Shown: positions 1 through 11,152, numbered from the stretch's first letter. The stretch: 64,000 bases of DNA from Pedobacter changchengzhani (GCF_004354365.1 NZ_SJCY01000002.1:372001-436000); one strand, 5' to 3'. A program made the numbers and translations. Notes: generated from the sequence alone by a model not told the origin.

Positions 1-1065
1 GGTATGCAATTTGATAGAGGTTATTTATCTCCATATTTTGTAACTAATGCAGATAAAATGGAAGCGGAATTAGAAAATCCTTACATTTTAATTTACGATA
101 AAAAAATTAGCAACATGAAAGAATTGTTGCCAGTTTTAGAAAAAACCGTTCAAACCGGTAAGCCTCTTGTAATTATTGCAGAAGATTTAGATGGAGAAGC
201 TTTAGCTACTTTGGTGGTTAATAAAATTCGTGGTTCATTGAAAGTTGTTGCTGTTAAAGCACCAGGTTTTGGCGATAGAAGAAAAGCAATGTTAGAAGAC
301 ATCGCAATTTTAACTGGCGGTATTGTAGTATCAGAAGAAAGAGGTTACAAATTAGAAAATGCTGATTTAACTTACTTAGGTACTGCAGAAAAAGTTGTTG
401 TAGATAAAGACAACACTACTATAATTAACGGTGCTGGTAATTCTGAAGACATTAAATCTCGCGTTAGTCAGATTAAATCTCAAATCGAGACCACTACTTC
501 TGATTACGATAAAGAAAAATTACAAGAGCGTTTGGCTAAATTAGCTGGCGGTGTTGCTGTTCTTTATGTTGGTGCAGCTAGTGAGATTGAAATGAAAGAG
601 AAGAAAGACCGTGTTGATGATGCTTTACATGCAACTCGTGCAGCTGTAGAAGAAGGTATTGTTGCTGGTGGTGGCGTTGCCTTTATCCGTGCGGTAGAAG
701 CATTAGCTGATTTAAAAGGCGAAAACGAAGATGAAAATACTGGTATTCAAATCATTCGTCGCGCTATTGAAGAGCCGTTACGTCAAATTTGCGAAAATGC
801 AGGTATTGAAGGTTCTATCGTAGTACAAAAAGTTAAAGAAGGTAAAGCAGATTTCGGTTATAATGCACGTACCAACGTTTACGAAAACTTAATTGGTGCT
901 GGTGTAATTGATCCAACAAAAGTAAGTCGTGTAGCATTAGAAAATGCTGCATCTATTGCATCGATGTTATTAACTACAGAAGTAGTTTTAGCTGATGAGC
1001 CAGAAGAAGCTGGTGCTGGCGGTCATCCTCCAATGGGTGGTGGTGGCATGGGTGGAATGATGTAA
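1..1065 (+). CDS. groEL: Chaperonin GroEL (Hsp60), 5'-truncated by the window edge
   Basis: ATP-driven folding chaperonin that forms the double-ring cage in the cytoplasm with GroES. The reading frame is already open at base 1 and begins inside the apical domain ([13 protein letters not shown]), so about 190 N-terminal residues lie left of the window. Visible family hallmarks are [17 protein letters not shown] in the apical domain, [20 protein letters not shown], the second equatorial segment with [12 protein letters not shown], and the Gly/Met-rich tail ending GGMGGMM that lies inside the ring cavity. The ATG at base 4 is an internal Met, not a start. A strong terminator follows directly. 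Identification is certain; groES is presumably upstream but outside the window. Confidence 0.98.
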   Translation, partial: GMQFDRGYLSPYFVTNADKMEAELENPYILIYDKKISNMKELLPVLEKTVQTGKPLVIIAEDLDGEALATLVVNKIRGSLKVVAVKAPGFGDRRKAMLEDIAILTGGIVVSEERGYKLENADLTYLGTAEKVVVDKDNTTIINGAGNSEDIKSRVSQIKSQIETTTSDYDKEKLQERLAKLAGGVAVLYVGAASEIEMKEKKDRVDDALHATRAAVEEGIVAGGGVAFIRAVEALADLKGENEDENTGIQIIRRAIEEPLRQICENAGIEGSIVVQKVKEGKADFGYNARTNVYENLIGAGVIDPTKVSRVALENAASIASMLLTTEVVLADEPEEAGAGGHPPMGGGGMGGMM

Positions 1066-1100
1066 TCACCCATCTAATAAAAATTTCGTGTAAAATTTAT

Positions 1101-1130
1101 CCCCAAGCCATACCGCTTGGGGATTTTTTT
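1101..1130 (+). terminator. Rho-independent terminator of groEL
   Basis: An 8-bp perfect stem (CCCCAAGC / GCTTGGGG) with a 6-nt loop is followed by a run of seven T, 36 bases after the groEL stop codon. It separates groEL from the large secreted-protein gene. Confidence 0.9.
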
Positions 1131-1326
1131 GTGCCTTTCTATTCTGAAAAAGTAGTTTTCAAAAATATTTTGGCGTATTTGTATTTTTCGTGTAAAAATA
1201 TTTGGTATCCTATTTCTTTTAACTATTTTGTAAGTTAAGATTTTATGAACTTTTCATAGCTATTAAGCACATTGCGGTTGGTTAAAAAATTTTCAAATAA
1301 ATCTGTCCCTATTGTTGAAGATTTTT

Positions 1327-4300
1327 ATGAAAAGATGTAGAAAGATTGCGCGCATTGCTTTTTTTATTTTTTTATCCCATTTTTTTTGCCTCGCCGCATT
1401 TGCGCAGGTAAATATTGGCGCTGTTGACCCTGGGCCATATACCGCAGGAAGTACAATAGCTATTCCTTTTTCCGCTGGTAGCACGCCATGCGTAGCACCC
1501 GCAAATGAGTTTCAGCTTTTTCTCTCCGATGAGTCAGGAAACTTCGCAACTGAAACGCAAATTGGCACCTACAATGGGTTTTACAGCACCTTTATTAATG
1601 GCATAATACCAACAACGGGACTTATCCCCGGTACTGGTTACAGGGTTCGAATTAAATCAACAGATCCCGTTTCAATTTCTACAGTGTCCAATTCTTTTGA
1701 GATTAAAGCAGGAACACCAGTGATTGCAAAATTAACATCTACTTTAATAGGAACCGACCCAGATATTTTTGGCAGTTGTGCAGGACAAGCGAATAAAACA
1801 TTTTACTTAAAAAATGAATCTACCGCCGGAAGCACAATTAATACCACCATAAAAGACGAGTTAAATGGCGACGTAATAACCACAACCTTCCCAACTCAAA
1901 TTGCTACTGTAGTTGCCAAATTAACCCATTACACCATCTTTACAAGGTTAGAAATGCCAGATGGATCAATCGCAACGAAGGCTAATTTTCTAATTAATAA
2001 TGATGCAATTACCGCATTTACAACTGTTGGAAATAATATTGTGTGTTTGCCAACGGGCGAGTTACAGTTTAAAGTAAATACAAGCGACCTAGAAAAGAAT
2101 TTTCCGGGAAACACCTATATCATTAACTGGGGTGACGGTACATTTGACGAGTACACCATTTGCGACATAAAAAGCAAAGGAGAAATTGTATCGCATACTT
2201 ATAAAAAATCTTCATGCGGCAACGTGTCAACTTCTGGCTCTAATACAACTTATAATGCATTTGATGTAAGTATAAAAGTACAAAATACTTTCTGTGGATT
2301 TATCGGCTCGCCAATTTATGCTTTCGCAAAAGTTGTTCTTAAACCCCAAAACAAATTTACAGGCCCAATTACGGCATGTACAAATGCTGCTGTTACTTTT
2401 AAAAACAATTCTACAAAGGGCGAAAATCCAAATTCTTCCGGGCCAGGATGCACAGCTAATAACGTAACCTATAACTGGTTTGTTGATGGAAATATCGTTG
2501 AATTTGATGTAGCATTGGATTTTGATTTTGTATATACTTTCACTACAAAAGGCATACACACGGTTCGGTTAGAATCAAACAATTCTGGTGCCTGTAATGC
2601 CGATCCTTTCGAAAAAGAAATTTGTATTCAAGATCCACCTAAACCAAAATTTGCACTTTCAAATACCACAATTTGTACCTCAAACACTATAAAAGTAACC
2701 GATTTATCCATCATTGATAATACCTGTAATGTGCCGAGTGTTTATTCTTGGGTTGTTACGCCAGCTGTTAGTTATGCTAATGGCACAAATTCTTCTAGCC
2801 CACAACCAGAATTTATTTTCAGCACCCCAGGTTTATACAGTATTGTATTAAACATTTCGTCGGCATCCTGCGGCGTGGTTTCAACCATAGCCCAAAATGT
2901 TGTGGTAAATGAAACACCAACAATTACATTATCGCCCGATGTTGCTTTATGTAATTTAGCCACCTACGATTTTAATAATTTAACACTTGGTCCAACAAGA
3001 ACAGTTATTGCTGGAACTTATCTTGATTTACCTTCCACCTATATTTGGACTGTAACGGGTGGGGCATTTTCGTTCGCCAACGGAACCGATGCGAGCACTA
3101 AATATCCTTCGATAGAATTTAAAGATTACACCACTTACACCGTATCGGTAACACAAACTAATGGATGTGGCGCCGAAACGAAATCGCAAAAAATCTCGTT
3201 TAGTACTGCACCACAGGTTGATGCAGGAATTGACCAATCGATTTGTTTTAACGATGGAAGCTTTGCATTAACAGGTGTTATTACAGGACCTACCAGTTCA
3301 TCCGTGTGGATTGGCGGTTTTGGAGTTTTTACCCCAAATAGAAACAGCCTAAATGCTACCTATACGCCAACCACAACAGAGAAAAACACAGGCTCATTAA
3401 TTTTAACCTTAAGGGCAACAACAACTTTACCCGCGCCTTGTAACCAAATTGATGATGAAATAACTTTAACCATAAAACCCGATATAAGCATAACAAGTGC
3501 ACCTTCAAAAAATATCTGTACCGGCACTAATGTTAATTATCAACCTACAAATAATGTTATTGGCAGCACATATACATGGACCGCCAGCGGATCGGCAAGT
3601 GGATTTACGCCCGTCGGTTCTGGTCAGATTAATGATTTACTTACCAATGCTAACCCTTTAGTTGATGCAACCGTAACGTACGTAATTACGCCTCATAATG
3701 ACGGGTGCAATGGTACGCCGTTTAATTTTATCGTAACTGTAAAACCTCGACCAGACATTGCCTATACAGCACCAACAGATGCCATTTGCAATAAAACATC
3801 ATCGGCTATTACGTTGTCTTCAAATTTGGCCGGCACCACTTATACGTACACAAGTGTAGTTACTGCGGGCACATTGTCAGGGAATTCGGCGAGTGCTATC
3901 GCTTCTCCTATTGTGGCAATTAATGATATATTAACCAATACCGGCACAACTGAGGCTACGGTGAAATATACCGTAACGCCAAATGCTGGCAATGGTTGCG
4001 GTGGAACAGCTGTTGATATTGAAGTTAAAGTTTTGCCTGGTGCCAGTATTGCATTTGCTGGCGCTGATGATGAAGTTTGCAACGTAACAAATTATACGTT
4101 AAATGGTAATAATCCAATAGTTGGAATAGGAAAATGGACAGTTGTATCTGCACCGAATACCATAAATTTTGTTGATACACAATTTGACACAGCAATAACT
4201 GGCCTAATACCCGGAAATTCTTACGAGTTAAAATGGACTATTGCTGATGGTTGCTCCAGTAGCTCGGATAATGTAATTATTAAAGTAAATAAACCATCGG

Positions 4301-7300
4301 CTGGCGGAACAACCACTGGCGCAGCAACTGTTTGCGCAGGAAACAGTAACGGAACAATTACTTTAAATGCACAGGTTGGAAATATTTTAAGGTGGGAATC
4401 ATCGCCCGATGGCACCAATTGGACAAATATTGGCAATGCAGGAGAAACTTCCATCAACTACACAAACTTAAACGCAACAACACATTACCGCGCAGTGATT
4501 AAAAATGGCGTATGTGCCGAAGCAAATTCCACTGAAACAATCATAACCGTTAATCAAGGTGCAGTAGTTGCAAAAGTTGGTGCCGACCAAGTAATATGCA
4601 ACAGTACTACTACAACACTTACCGGTAACAATCCGTTAACCAATATTGGTTTGTGGGAACTTTTACCAGCCGATCCTTCTGTAATAATAACCAACCCAGG
4701 TTTATACAATACAACCGTTACAGGTTTAGTACCGGGTCAAACTTATTCTTTCCGTTGGACAATTTCTGGATTAGCACCCTGCCCTTCAACATCGGCAATT
4801 TTAAAAGTTCAGATTGATTTGCCATCAAAAGGCGGAACAACAACTGGCGCAGCAACTGTTTGCGCAGGAAACAGTAACGGAACAATTACTTTAAATGCAC
4901 AGGTTGGCAATATTTTAAGGTGGGAATCATCGCCCGATGGCACCAATTGGACAAATATTGGCAATGCGGGAGAAACTTCCATCAACTACACAAACTTAAA
5001 CGCAACAACACATTACCGCGCAGATACTAAAAATGGCGTATGTGCCGAAGCGAATTCCACTGAAACCGTTATTACCGTTAATCAAGGTGCAGTAGTTGCA
5101 AAAGTTGGTGCCGACCAAGTAATATGCAACAGTACTACTACAACACTTACCGGTAACAATCCGTTAACTAATATAGGTTTGTGGGAACTTTTACAAGCCG
5201 ATCCTAGTGTAATAATAACCAACCCAGGTTTATACAATACAACCGTAACAGGTTTAGTGCCGGGTCAAACTTATTCTTTCCGTTGGACAATTTCTGGATT
5301 AGCACCTTGCCCTTCAACATCGGCAATATTAAAAGTTCAGATTGATTTGCCATCAATTGGCGGAACAACCACTGGCGCAGCAACTTTTTGCGCAGGAAAC
5401 AGTAATGGAACAATTACTTTAAATGCACAGGTTGGAAATATTTTACGATGGGAATCATCGCCCGACGGCACCAATTGGACAAATATTGGCAATGCAGGAG
5501 AAACTTCTATCACCTACACAAACTTAAATGCAACAACACATTACCGCGCAGCTACTAAAAATGGCGTATGTGCTGAAGCGAATTCTACTGAAACCGTTAT
5601 TACTGTTAATCAAGGTGCAATTGTTGCAAAAGTTGGTGCCGACCAAGTAATATGCAACAGTACTACTACAACACTTACCGGTAACAATCCGTTAACTAAT
5701 ATAGGTTTGTGGGAACTTTTACCGGCTGATCCTAGTGTAATAATAACCAGCCCAGGTTTATACAATACAACCGTAACAGGTTTAGTGCCGGGACAAACTT
5801 ATTCTTTCCGTTGGACAATTTCCGGATTAGCACCCTGCCCTTCAACATCGGCAATATTAAAAGTTCAGATCGATTTGCCATCAAATGGCGGAACAACCAC
5901 TGGCGCAGCAACTGTTTGCGCTGGAAACAGTAACGGAACAATTACTTTAAATGCACAAATTGGCAATATTTTAAGGTGGGAATCATCGCCCGATGGCACC
6001 AATTGGACAAATATTAGCAATGCGGGAGAAACTTCCATCACCTACACAAACTTAAACGCAACAACACATTTCCGCGCAGTTACGAAAAATGGCGTATGTG
6101 CCGAAGCAAATTCTACTGAAACCGTTATTACTGTTAATCAAGGTGCAATTGTTGCAAAAGTTGGTGCCGACCAAGTAATATGCAACAGTACTACTACAAC
6201 ACTTACCGGTAACAATCCGTTAACCAATATAGGTTTGTGGGAACTTTTACCGGCTGATCCTAGTGTAATAATAACCAACCCAGGTTTATACAATACAACC
6301 GTTACAGGTTTAGTGCCGGGACAAACTTATTCTTTCCGTTGGACAATTTCCGGATTAGCACCTTGCCCTTCAACATCGGCAATATTAAAAGTTCAGATTG
6401 ATTTGCCATCAAATGGAGGAACAACGACAGGGGATGCAATATTCTGTTCTACCACAAATACTGGAAGCATTTTACTGGGCGGCCAAACTGGGCAGATTGT
6501 AAAATGGCAATCATCTATAGATGGAACGAATTGGGTTGATATTAACTCAACTGCCAATCCTTATATTTATTCAAATGTTACAACTACAACTCAATTTAGA
6601 GCAGCAGTTTCTAATGGAATATGTGGCGAAGTACTTTCAACCGAGACTAAAATAACAATTAATCCAATTACGGTAGCTGCAACAGTAAATGCAGATCAAA
6701 ATATTTGCTCAGGTAACAGCGCAATTTTAACGGGTAACGACCCATCGCCAAACACAGGTTTATGGACGCTAGTTTCTGGACAATCAGGTGTAATCATTAC
6801 AAATTCAACATCAAATGTTGCAACAGCTACAGGTTTAATCCCGGGTGAAAATTACATCTTCAGATGGACGATTAGCGGGTTTGCATCTTGTCCACCGACA
6901 TTTGCTGAAACAGCAGTAAACTATTACCCAACCGTAGTAAATACAATTTCTGGAAGTGCTACACCAGTTTGTTCAGGCCAAAATATGACCATTATTGGGG
7001 ATGCGCCAACAGGCGGAACAGGAATTTACACCTATCAATGGCAAAGTAGTGCCGATGGAACAAATTTCACGGATATTTCTGGCGAAACTAGCAAAGATTT
7101 GGGTTTGACTGTTCTTACTACCCAATATTATCAACGTATTGTAAACAGTAACGTGTGTACATCAATTAGTAATATTGTAAAAATTACGGCCTTGCCTTCG
7201 CTCGCCAATAATACCATTACCGCTACGCAGGCAGTTTGTGTGGGCGATATTCCAGCACCGCTAATTGGCAGTTTACCCACTGGTGGCGATGGCAGTTATA

Positions 7301-9354
7301 CCTATCAATGGCAGTCGAGTTTTGATGGCGCAACTTGGGTTGATCTCAATTTAGAAAACAACATCGACCTTACTTTACCCACTCCAACTTCTACTATTTT
7401 ATATCGGAGAATTGTTGGTAGCGCAGCCTGTACCGGAGCTTTCGAAAATGTAAGTAATGTAATTAAAGTTACCTTAAACCCACACGCTAAAGCAGAATTT
7501 ACCTCCACAACAAACAAGGCTTGTTCGCCTTTTATATTAACACCTTCAAACATAATTGCTATTCCTTATCCCGATAGGAATAACACTTATACTTGGTATG
7601 CAGATAATATACCCATTGGAACAGGAGAAATTTTTCCCGGATATACAATTACTAACGAAAACCATACTGTTGCAATAAAATTAGTAGTAACAAGTAGCTT
7701 GAATTGTAGGAGTGATGAATACACCCAAACCTTTAGCACATTTTCTACAATCATAGCTTCATTTTCACAATCGGCAATAAATATTTGCAGCACCGAGCGC
7801 ATAACCTTTACCAATACATCAACCTCATTAACAGCAGGTACTTTTCTATGGGATTTTGGCAACGGTACTACCTCAAATTTAACATCTCCCCCTCCGGTTA
7901 TTTATTTAGGCACCAATAACGGCAGAGATACTACTTATGTAGTTAAGCTTACTTCAATAACAACATGTGGCACATCAACCAGCACATCAAACGTAACTGT
8001 TATCGGCAAAGCTACTTCCATTTTTTCTCCAGATAAAACACTTGCCTGCGTGGGATCGACTATCATTTTCAGCAATTTCTCACCTGGCAACTCAAACGTT
8101 TATAAATATGATTTTGATGATGGTTCTCCAATTTTAACCGTTACCGATAACCAACCCGTTTCGCATACTTATGACACTTTTGTAAAATTAGATTATACCG
8201 TAAAGTTAACAGTAAAAAACAGTTGTGGCACATCCACATCAACGCATATTATACGCATTTACCCAAATAACATTACACCAAGCTTTTTTGTTGATGGAAA
8301 TAATACTGAAGGTTGTGCGCCTTTAACGGTTAACTTTACAAACAATACCCAAGGTGCGAGTAAATTTATTTACGATTTTGGTGATGGTGGCAGTTACTCT
8401 TCAAACGGAGGCGCAGTAGAAATTGTGCCCCACACCTTTACAACCCCGGGCGATTATGAGGTTAAAATGTTTGCAAGTAACGGCTGTTTCAGCGCGCCGG
8501 TTCAAATAATACCGATAAAAATTTATGCACAGCCAACTGTATCTTTTACCGCCGATAAATTAAGTGGTTGCAACGGCACTGTCGTTAAATTTAAAAATAA
8601 CAGCATTAACGGAATCAGTTTTATCTGGGATTTTGGCGATGGAACAACATCCGATCAATTTGAACCAACACATACTTATTCTTCATCAGCAGTAGCCTAC
8701 ACGGTAACGCTAACGGCAAAAAATACGATGGGTTGCCCTAAAACAAGCATAATGGCTGATTATATAAATATTGTTTTGCCTCCAAAAGCAATTTTTACGG
8801 TGAGTCCGAATAATGAAATTAGCATCCCCGATTATACATTTAAGTTTAACAAAGAAAATGCAGAATTTGGAGAAAGCTGGACTTGGGATTTTGGCGATGG
8901 AAGTATATCAAAGGAACAGAACCCTACCCATACCTATGCCAATGTGGGTAAATTTAATGTAACCTTAAGGGTAACTAATGCTACCGGTTGCGAAACTGTT
9001 ACCATGCAAGAAGTAAGGATAACAGGCGTAGAAGGGTTCTTAAATGTGCCAAATTCTTTCATGCCATCGAGTGCGAAAAGTGAATTGAGAACATTTATGG
9101 CTAAAGGCCGAGGATTAGAAAACTGGAGAATGACAGTTTTTAATAAATGGGGACAAATAATGTGGGAAACAACCCAACTATCCGAAAGTGCACCAATGGA
9201 TGGATGGGACGGAACGTACAAAGGCCAAGAACAGCCACAGGGTGTATATTATTGGAAAATTGAAGTAAAGTTTATTAATGGAGGGGAATGGAAAGGCATG
9301 ACGTATGATTCATCAGCACCTAAAAGGACAGGGGTAATATACTTAATAAGATGA
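1327..9354 (+). CDS. Giant secreted PKD/Ig-like repeat protein with T9SS type B (CHU_C/gliding-motility) C-terminal domain
   Basis: Very large exported surface protein, 2675 aa from the ATG at 1327. A longer reading would need the TTG at 1312; the ATG is preferred because it starts directly on a signal peptide (basic MKRCRK, hydrophobic core, cleavage near AFA|Q). The body is a string of beta-sandwich modules: N-terminal unique domain, several Ig-like segments with paired cysteines, four nearly identical 176-aa repeats at about residues 993-1696, one diverged repeat, then at least five PKD-like domains with [WY]DFGDG-type motifs at roughly residues 2175, 2260, 2348, 2434 and 2519. The end (NSFMPS...VFNKWGQIMWE...GWDGTYKG...QGVYYWKI) is the gliding-motility-associated C-terminal domain used for type IX secretion, which implies outer-membrane translocation. 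Its stop overlaps the PorP/SprF start (ATGA), a typical cargo/partner pairing. The ligand cannot be read from sequence; an adhesin or matrix role is inference. Confidence 0.9.
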   Translation: MKRCRKIARIAFFIFLSHFFCLAAFAQVNIGAVDPGPYTAGSTIAIPFSAGSTPCVAPANEFQLFLSDESGNFATETQIGTYNGFYSTFINGIIPTTGLIPGTGYRVRIKSTDPVSISTVSNSFEIKAGTPVIAKLTSTLIGTDPDIFGSCAGQANKTFYLKNESTAGSTINTTIKDELNGDVITTTFPTQIATVVAKLTHYTIFTRLEMPDGSIATKANFLINNDAITAFTTVGNNIVCLPTGELQFKVNTSDLEKNFPGNTYIINWGDGTFDEYTICDIKSKGEIVSHTYKKSSCGNVSTSGSNTTYNAFDVSIKVQNTFCGFIGSPIYAFAKVVLKPQNKFTGPITACTNAAVTFKNNSTKGENPNSSGPGCTANNVTYNWFVDGNIVEFDVALDFDFVYTFTTKGIHTVRLESNNSGACNADPFEKEICIQDPPKPKFALSNTTICTSNTIKVTDLSIIDNTCNVPSVYSWVVTPAVSYANGTNSSSPQPEFIFSTPGLYSIVLNISSASCGVVSTIAQNVVVNETPTITLSPDVALCNLATYDFNNLTLGPTRTVIAGTYLDLPSTYIWTVTGGAFSFANGTDASTKYPSIEFKDYTTYTVSVTQTNGCGAETKSQKISFSTAPQVDAGIDQSICFNDGSFALTGVITGPTSSSVWIGGFGVFTPNRNSLNATYTPTTTEKNTGSLILTLRATTTLPAPCNQIDDEITLTIKPDISITSAPSKNICTGTNVNYQPTNNVIGSTYTWTASGSASGFTPVGSGQINDLLTNANPLVDATVTYVITPHNDGCNGTPFNFIVTVKPRPDIAYTAPTDAICNKTSSAITLSSNLAGTTYTYTSVVTAGTLSGNSASAIASPIVAINDILTNTGTTEATVKYTVTPNAGNGCGGTAVDIEVKVLPGASIAFAGADDEVCNVTNYTLNGNNPIVGIGKWTVVSAPNTINFVDTQFDTAITGLIPGNSYELKWTIADGCSSSSDNVIIKVNKPSAGGTTTGAATVCAGNSNGTITLNAQVGNILRWESSPDGTNWTNIGNAGETSINYTNLNATTHYRAVIKNGVCAEANSTETIITVNQGAVVAKVGADQVICNSTTTTLTGNNPLTNIGLWELLPADPSVIITNPGLYNTTVTGLVPGQTYSFRWTISGLAPCPSTSAILKVQIDLPSKGGTTTGAATVCAGNSNGTITLNAQVGNILRWESSPDGTNWTNIGNAGETSINYTNLNATTHYRADTKNGVCAEANSTETVITVNQGAVVAKVGADQVICNSTTTTLTGNNPLTNIGLWELLQADPSVIITNPGLYNTTVTGLVPGQTYSFRWTISGLAPCPSTSAILKVQIDLPSIGGTTTGAATFCAGNSNGTITLNAQVGNILRWESSPDGTNWTNIGNAGETSITYTNLNATTHYRAATKNGVCAEANSTETVITVNQGAIVAKVGADQVICNSTTTTLTGNNPLTNIGLWELLPADPSVIITSPGLYNTTVTGLVPGQTYSFRWTISGLAPCPSTSAILKVQIDLPSNGGTTTGAATVCAGNSNGTITLNAQIGNILRWESSPDGTNWTNISNAGETSITYTNLNATTHFRAVTKNGVCAEANSTETVITVNQGAIVAKVGADQVICNSTTTTLTGNNPLTNIGLWELLPADPSVIITNPGLYNTTVTGLVPGQTYSFRWTISGLAPCPSTSAILKVQIDLPSNGGTTTGDAIFCSTTNTGSILLGGQTGQIVKWQSSIDGTNWVDINSTANPYIYSNVTTTTQFRAAVSNGICGEVLSTETKITINPITVAATVNADQNICSGNSAILTGNDPSPNTGLWTLVSGQSGVIITNSTSNVATATGLIPGENYIFRWTISGFASCPPTFAETAVNYYPTVVNTISGSATPVCSGQNMTIIGDAPTGGTGIYTYQWQSSADGTNFTDISGETSKDLGLTVLTTQYYQRIVNSNVCTSISNIVKITALPSLANNTITATQAVCVGDIPAPLIGSLPTGGDGSYTYQWQSSFDGATWVDLNLENNIDLTLPTPTSTILYRRIVGSAACTGAFENVSNVIKVTLNPHAKAEFTSTTNKACSPFILTPSNIIAIPYPDRNNTYTWYADNIPIGTGEIFPGYTITNENHTVAIKLVVTSSLNCRSDEYTQTFSTFSTIIASFSQSAINICSTERITFTNTSTSLTAGTFLWDFGNGTTSNLTSPPPVIYLGTNNGRDTTYVVKLTSITTCGTSTSTSNVTVIGKATSIFSPDKTLACVGSTIIFSNFSPGNSNVYKYDFDDGSPILTVTDNQPVSHTYDTFVKLDYTVKLTVKNSCGTSTSTHIIRIYPNNITPSFFVDGNNTEGCAPLTVNFTNNTQGASKFIYDFGDGGSYSSNGGAVEIVPHTFTTPGDYEVKMFASNGCFSAPVQIIPIKIYAQPTVSFTADKLSGCNGTVVKFKNNSINGISFIWDFGDGTTSDQFEPTHTYSSSAVAYTVTLTAKNTMGCPKTSIMADYINIVLPPKAIFTVSPNNEISIPDYTFKFNKENAEFGESWTWDFGDGSISKEQNPTHTYANVGKFNVTLRVTNATGCETVTMQEVRITGVEGFLNVPNSFMPSSAKSELRTFMAKGRGLENWRMTVFNKWGQIMWETTQLSESAPMDGWDGTYKGQEQPQGVYYWKIEVKFINGGEWKGMTYDSSAPKRTGVIYLIR
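4303..6414 (+). repeat. Four tandem 528-bp coding repeats (176 aa each)
   Basis: Unit starts at 4303, 4831, 5359 and 5887 are exactly 528 bp apart, each beginning with codons for GGTTTG. The four copies differ at only scattered bases; a diverged fifth copy starts at 6415 and a more distant half-copy precedes 4303. Each unit encodes two beta-sandwich halves, one with WESSPDGTNWTNI and one with TYSFRWTISGLAPCPS. The period is a multiple of three, so copy-number change keeps the frame. Confidence 0.95.
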
Positions 9355-10367
9355 GGGGAGCACTAAAAATATTCCTATTTATGGCCATGCCATTTTATAG
9401 TTTCTCGCAAGATCATATTTTTTCGCAATTTTATAATGCGCCAATTTATTTAAACCCAGCACTAACAGGCCAATTTGAGGGAAGTTTTAGGTTTAATGGT
9501 TTGTACCGTAATCAATGGAGTGGCCTAAGTGGCGACCTCTCTTACATTACAGCATCAGCTGATTTGAATTTACCGCAATATAGCAGTGGTGTAGGAATAA
9601 CATTTAACAGAAGCAATGAGGGTACTGCCTATTTAACTAAAAATAATGTGGCCCTGAGCTATTCTTTCATTATTCCGGGGGATGATTTTACGTTGTCTTT
9701 TGGTTTACAAGGTGGCGTAACCAGTCAAAAATTAAATTGGGATAAACTTGTTTTTGGCGACCAAGTGGATGTAAGATACGGTTACATACCGGGTAGTATT
9801 TCTGGTGCCGAAAGACCACAAATAGATAGTAAATATTATTTTGATGCTGCAGCTGGTGCAAACTTTGTTTTCAAAAACTTTATGATTGGCGCCGGTATTC
9901 ACCACTTAAACCGCCCAGATGAATCATTATCTGGTTTTAAAGCTCGTTTACCTGTAAGAACATCTGCTAATTTAAGTTACAAAATTACTTTAAACCCCGA
10001 GCAATTTGATAAAGACGGCACTTACCTAATTCCTTCGGTTGTTGTTTATAAACAGGTAAATGTAATAACGTTTAGCATGGGTACACAGTACAAATACCGA
10101 GGTATAAATGCTGGTATTTGGTACCGAAGCGATGGAAGTAACACTGGTAATGATGCTGTAGTACTTTCTGTTATTTTCGATATTTTTAGTAAAAAAAATA
10201 ATGGCGAGAAGATAAGGTTGGGCTTAAGTCATGATGCCACAACATCTAAACTAAATTATACAAATACAAGCGGTACAACTGAAATTGGAGTGGGTTATGA
10301 ACAATATTTCCCTAATAGTAAGGGTTATGGCATATACAATGGCTTAAGATGTTATGATTTTTACTAA
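9351..10367 (+). CDS. Type IX secretion membrane protein, PorP/SprF family
   Basis: Outer-membrane protein of the PorP/SprF family, 338 aa, which anchors or helps export type B T9SS cargo such as gliding adhesins. The signal peptide (MRGALKIFLFMAMPFYSFSQ) is followed by the family signature DHIFSQFYNAPIYLNPALTG and then FNGLYRNQW. The rest alternates polar and aromatic residues as expected of a beta-barrel and ends in an aromatic residue (CYDFY). The ATG overlaps the TGA of the giant repeat protein by four bases, so the two are probably translationally coupled and work as a cargo-partner pair. PorP/SprF paralogues are usually numerous in one genome, so a specific gene name is not justified. 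Confidence 0.93.
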   Translation: MRGALKIFLFMAMPFYSFSQDHIFSQFYNAPIYLNPALTGQFEGSFRFNGLYRNQWSGLSGDLSYITASADLNLPQYSSGVGITFNRSNEGTAYLTKNNVALSYSFIIPGDDFTLSFGLQGGVTSQKLNWDKLVFGDQVDVRYGYIPGSISGAERPQIDSKYYFDAAAGANFVFKNFMIGAGIHHLNRPDESLSGFKARLPVRTSANLSYKITLNPEQFDKDGTYLIPSVVVYKQVNVITFSMGTQYKYRGINAGIWYRSDGSNTGNDAVVLSVIFDIFSKKNNGEKIRLGLSHDATTSKLNYTNTSGTTEIGVGYEQYFPNSKGYGIYNGLRCYDFY

Positions 10368-10394
10368 ATTACCATTTCAATACAAATATTGATT

Positions 10395-11051
10395 ATGGAA
10401 AATTTTTTTGGCAATCATCACTTTCTTACCCAAACAGAAGTAAATAAGTTTTTGCTAACCACACTTCTCTGTGGTTTAATTGGTGCAGAAAGAGAATACC
10501 GAAGTAAATCGGCTGGTTTAAAAACCATGATTATGATTGGTTTGGGTGCTACTTTATTCACCATTCTCTCCATAAAAATTGGTTTAGGTTCTCAAGATAG
10601 AATTGCATCGAACATTGTAACAGGCATTGGTTTTTTAGGTGCTGGTGTAATTTTTAAAGAAGAAAATAGGGTAAAAGGACTTACCACAGCTTGTATCATT
10701 TGGATTGTTGCCGCCATAGGCATGGCCATTGGCTCGGGCTATTATGAGCAAGCAATTGGGGTAACTTTAGTGGTTTTAATATCGTTGCTGATTTTCCCTT
10801 TTATCGAGCAAATTGCAGATCGTAGATTTACAAAACGTGATTATAGGATTGTTAGAAAATACGATGCGCAGGTAATTGGTAACTACGAAGCTCTTTTTAA
10901 ACTTTACAAGTTAAAATTTTTACAAGGCAAACAAACGCTTGGCAATAACCATATCACAGGCAATTGGACGGCAGTAGGAAAACCCGAAAACCATCAAAAG
11001 TTTGTTGAAGCAATGTTGGCCGATCAAGAAATTTTGGAGTTTGATTTTTAG
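10395..11051 (+). CDS. MgtC/SapB family inner-membrane protein
   Basis: Integral membrane protein, 218 aa. The start is placed at the ATG at 10395 (MENFFGNHHF); a TTG two codons earlier is unnecessary. The N-terminal part carries the MgtC/SapB signature CGLIGAEREYRSKSAGLKT and then hydrophobic segments (MIMIGLGATLFTILS, GIGFLGAGVIFKE, GLTTACIIWIVAAIGMAIG, a Leu/Ile-rich fifth helix). About 75 C-terminal residues are soluble. Family members are linked to growth at low magnesium and, in some pathogens, inhibition of the F-type ATPase; the role here is unknown. It stands alone 27 nt after porP/sprF with no apparent functional link to it. Confidence 0.9.
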   Translation: MENFFGNHHFLTQTEVNKFLLTTLLCGLIGAEREYRSKSAGLKTMIMIGLGATLFTILSIKIGLGSQDRIASNIVTGIGFLGAGVIFKEENRVKGLTTACIIWIVAAIGMAIGSGYYEQAIGVTLVVLISLLIFPFIEQIADRRFTKRDYRIVRKYDAQVIGNYEALFKLYKLKFLQGKQTLGNNHITGNWTAVGKPENHQKFVEAMLADQEILEFDF

Positions 11052-11152
11052 GGCTAAAAATTATGCTGTATCAAGATTATCCACAATCTTAATTATGAAT
11101 TAAAATCATCATGTCAAATAAAATTAAAGTTCGTCAATGATTAAAACTATCC

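Noticed and set aside
5204..5941. Two 69-residue minus-strand frames spaced 528 bp apart
   Set aside because: Mirror frames of the internal repeats of the giant secreted protein; no start context or family match.
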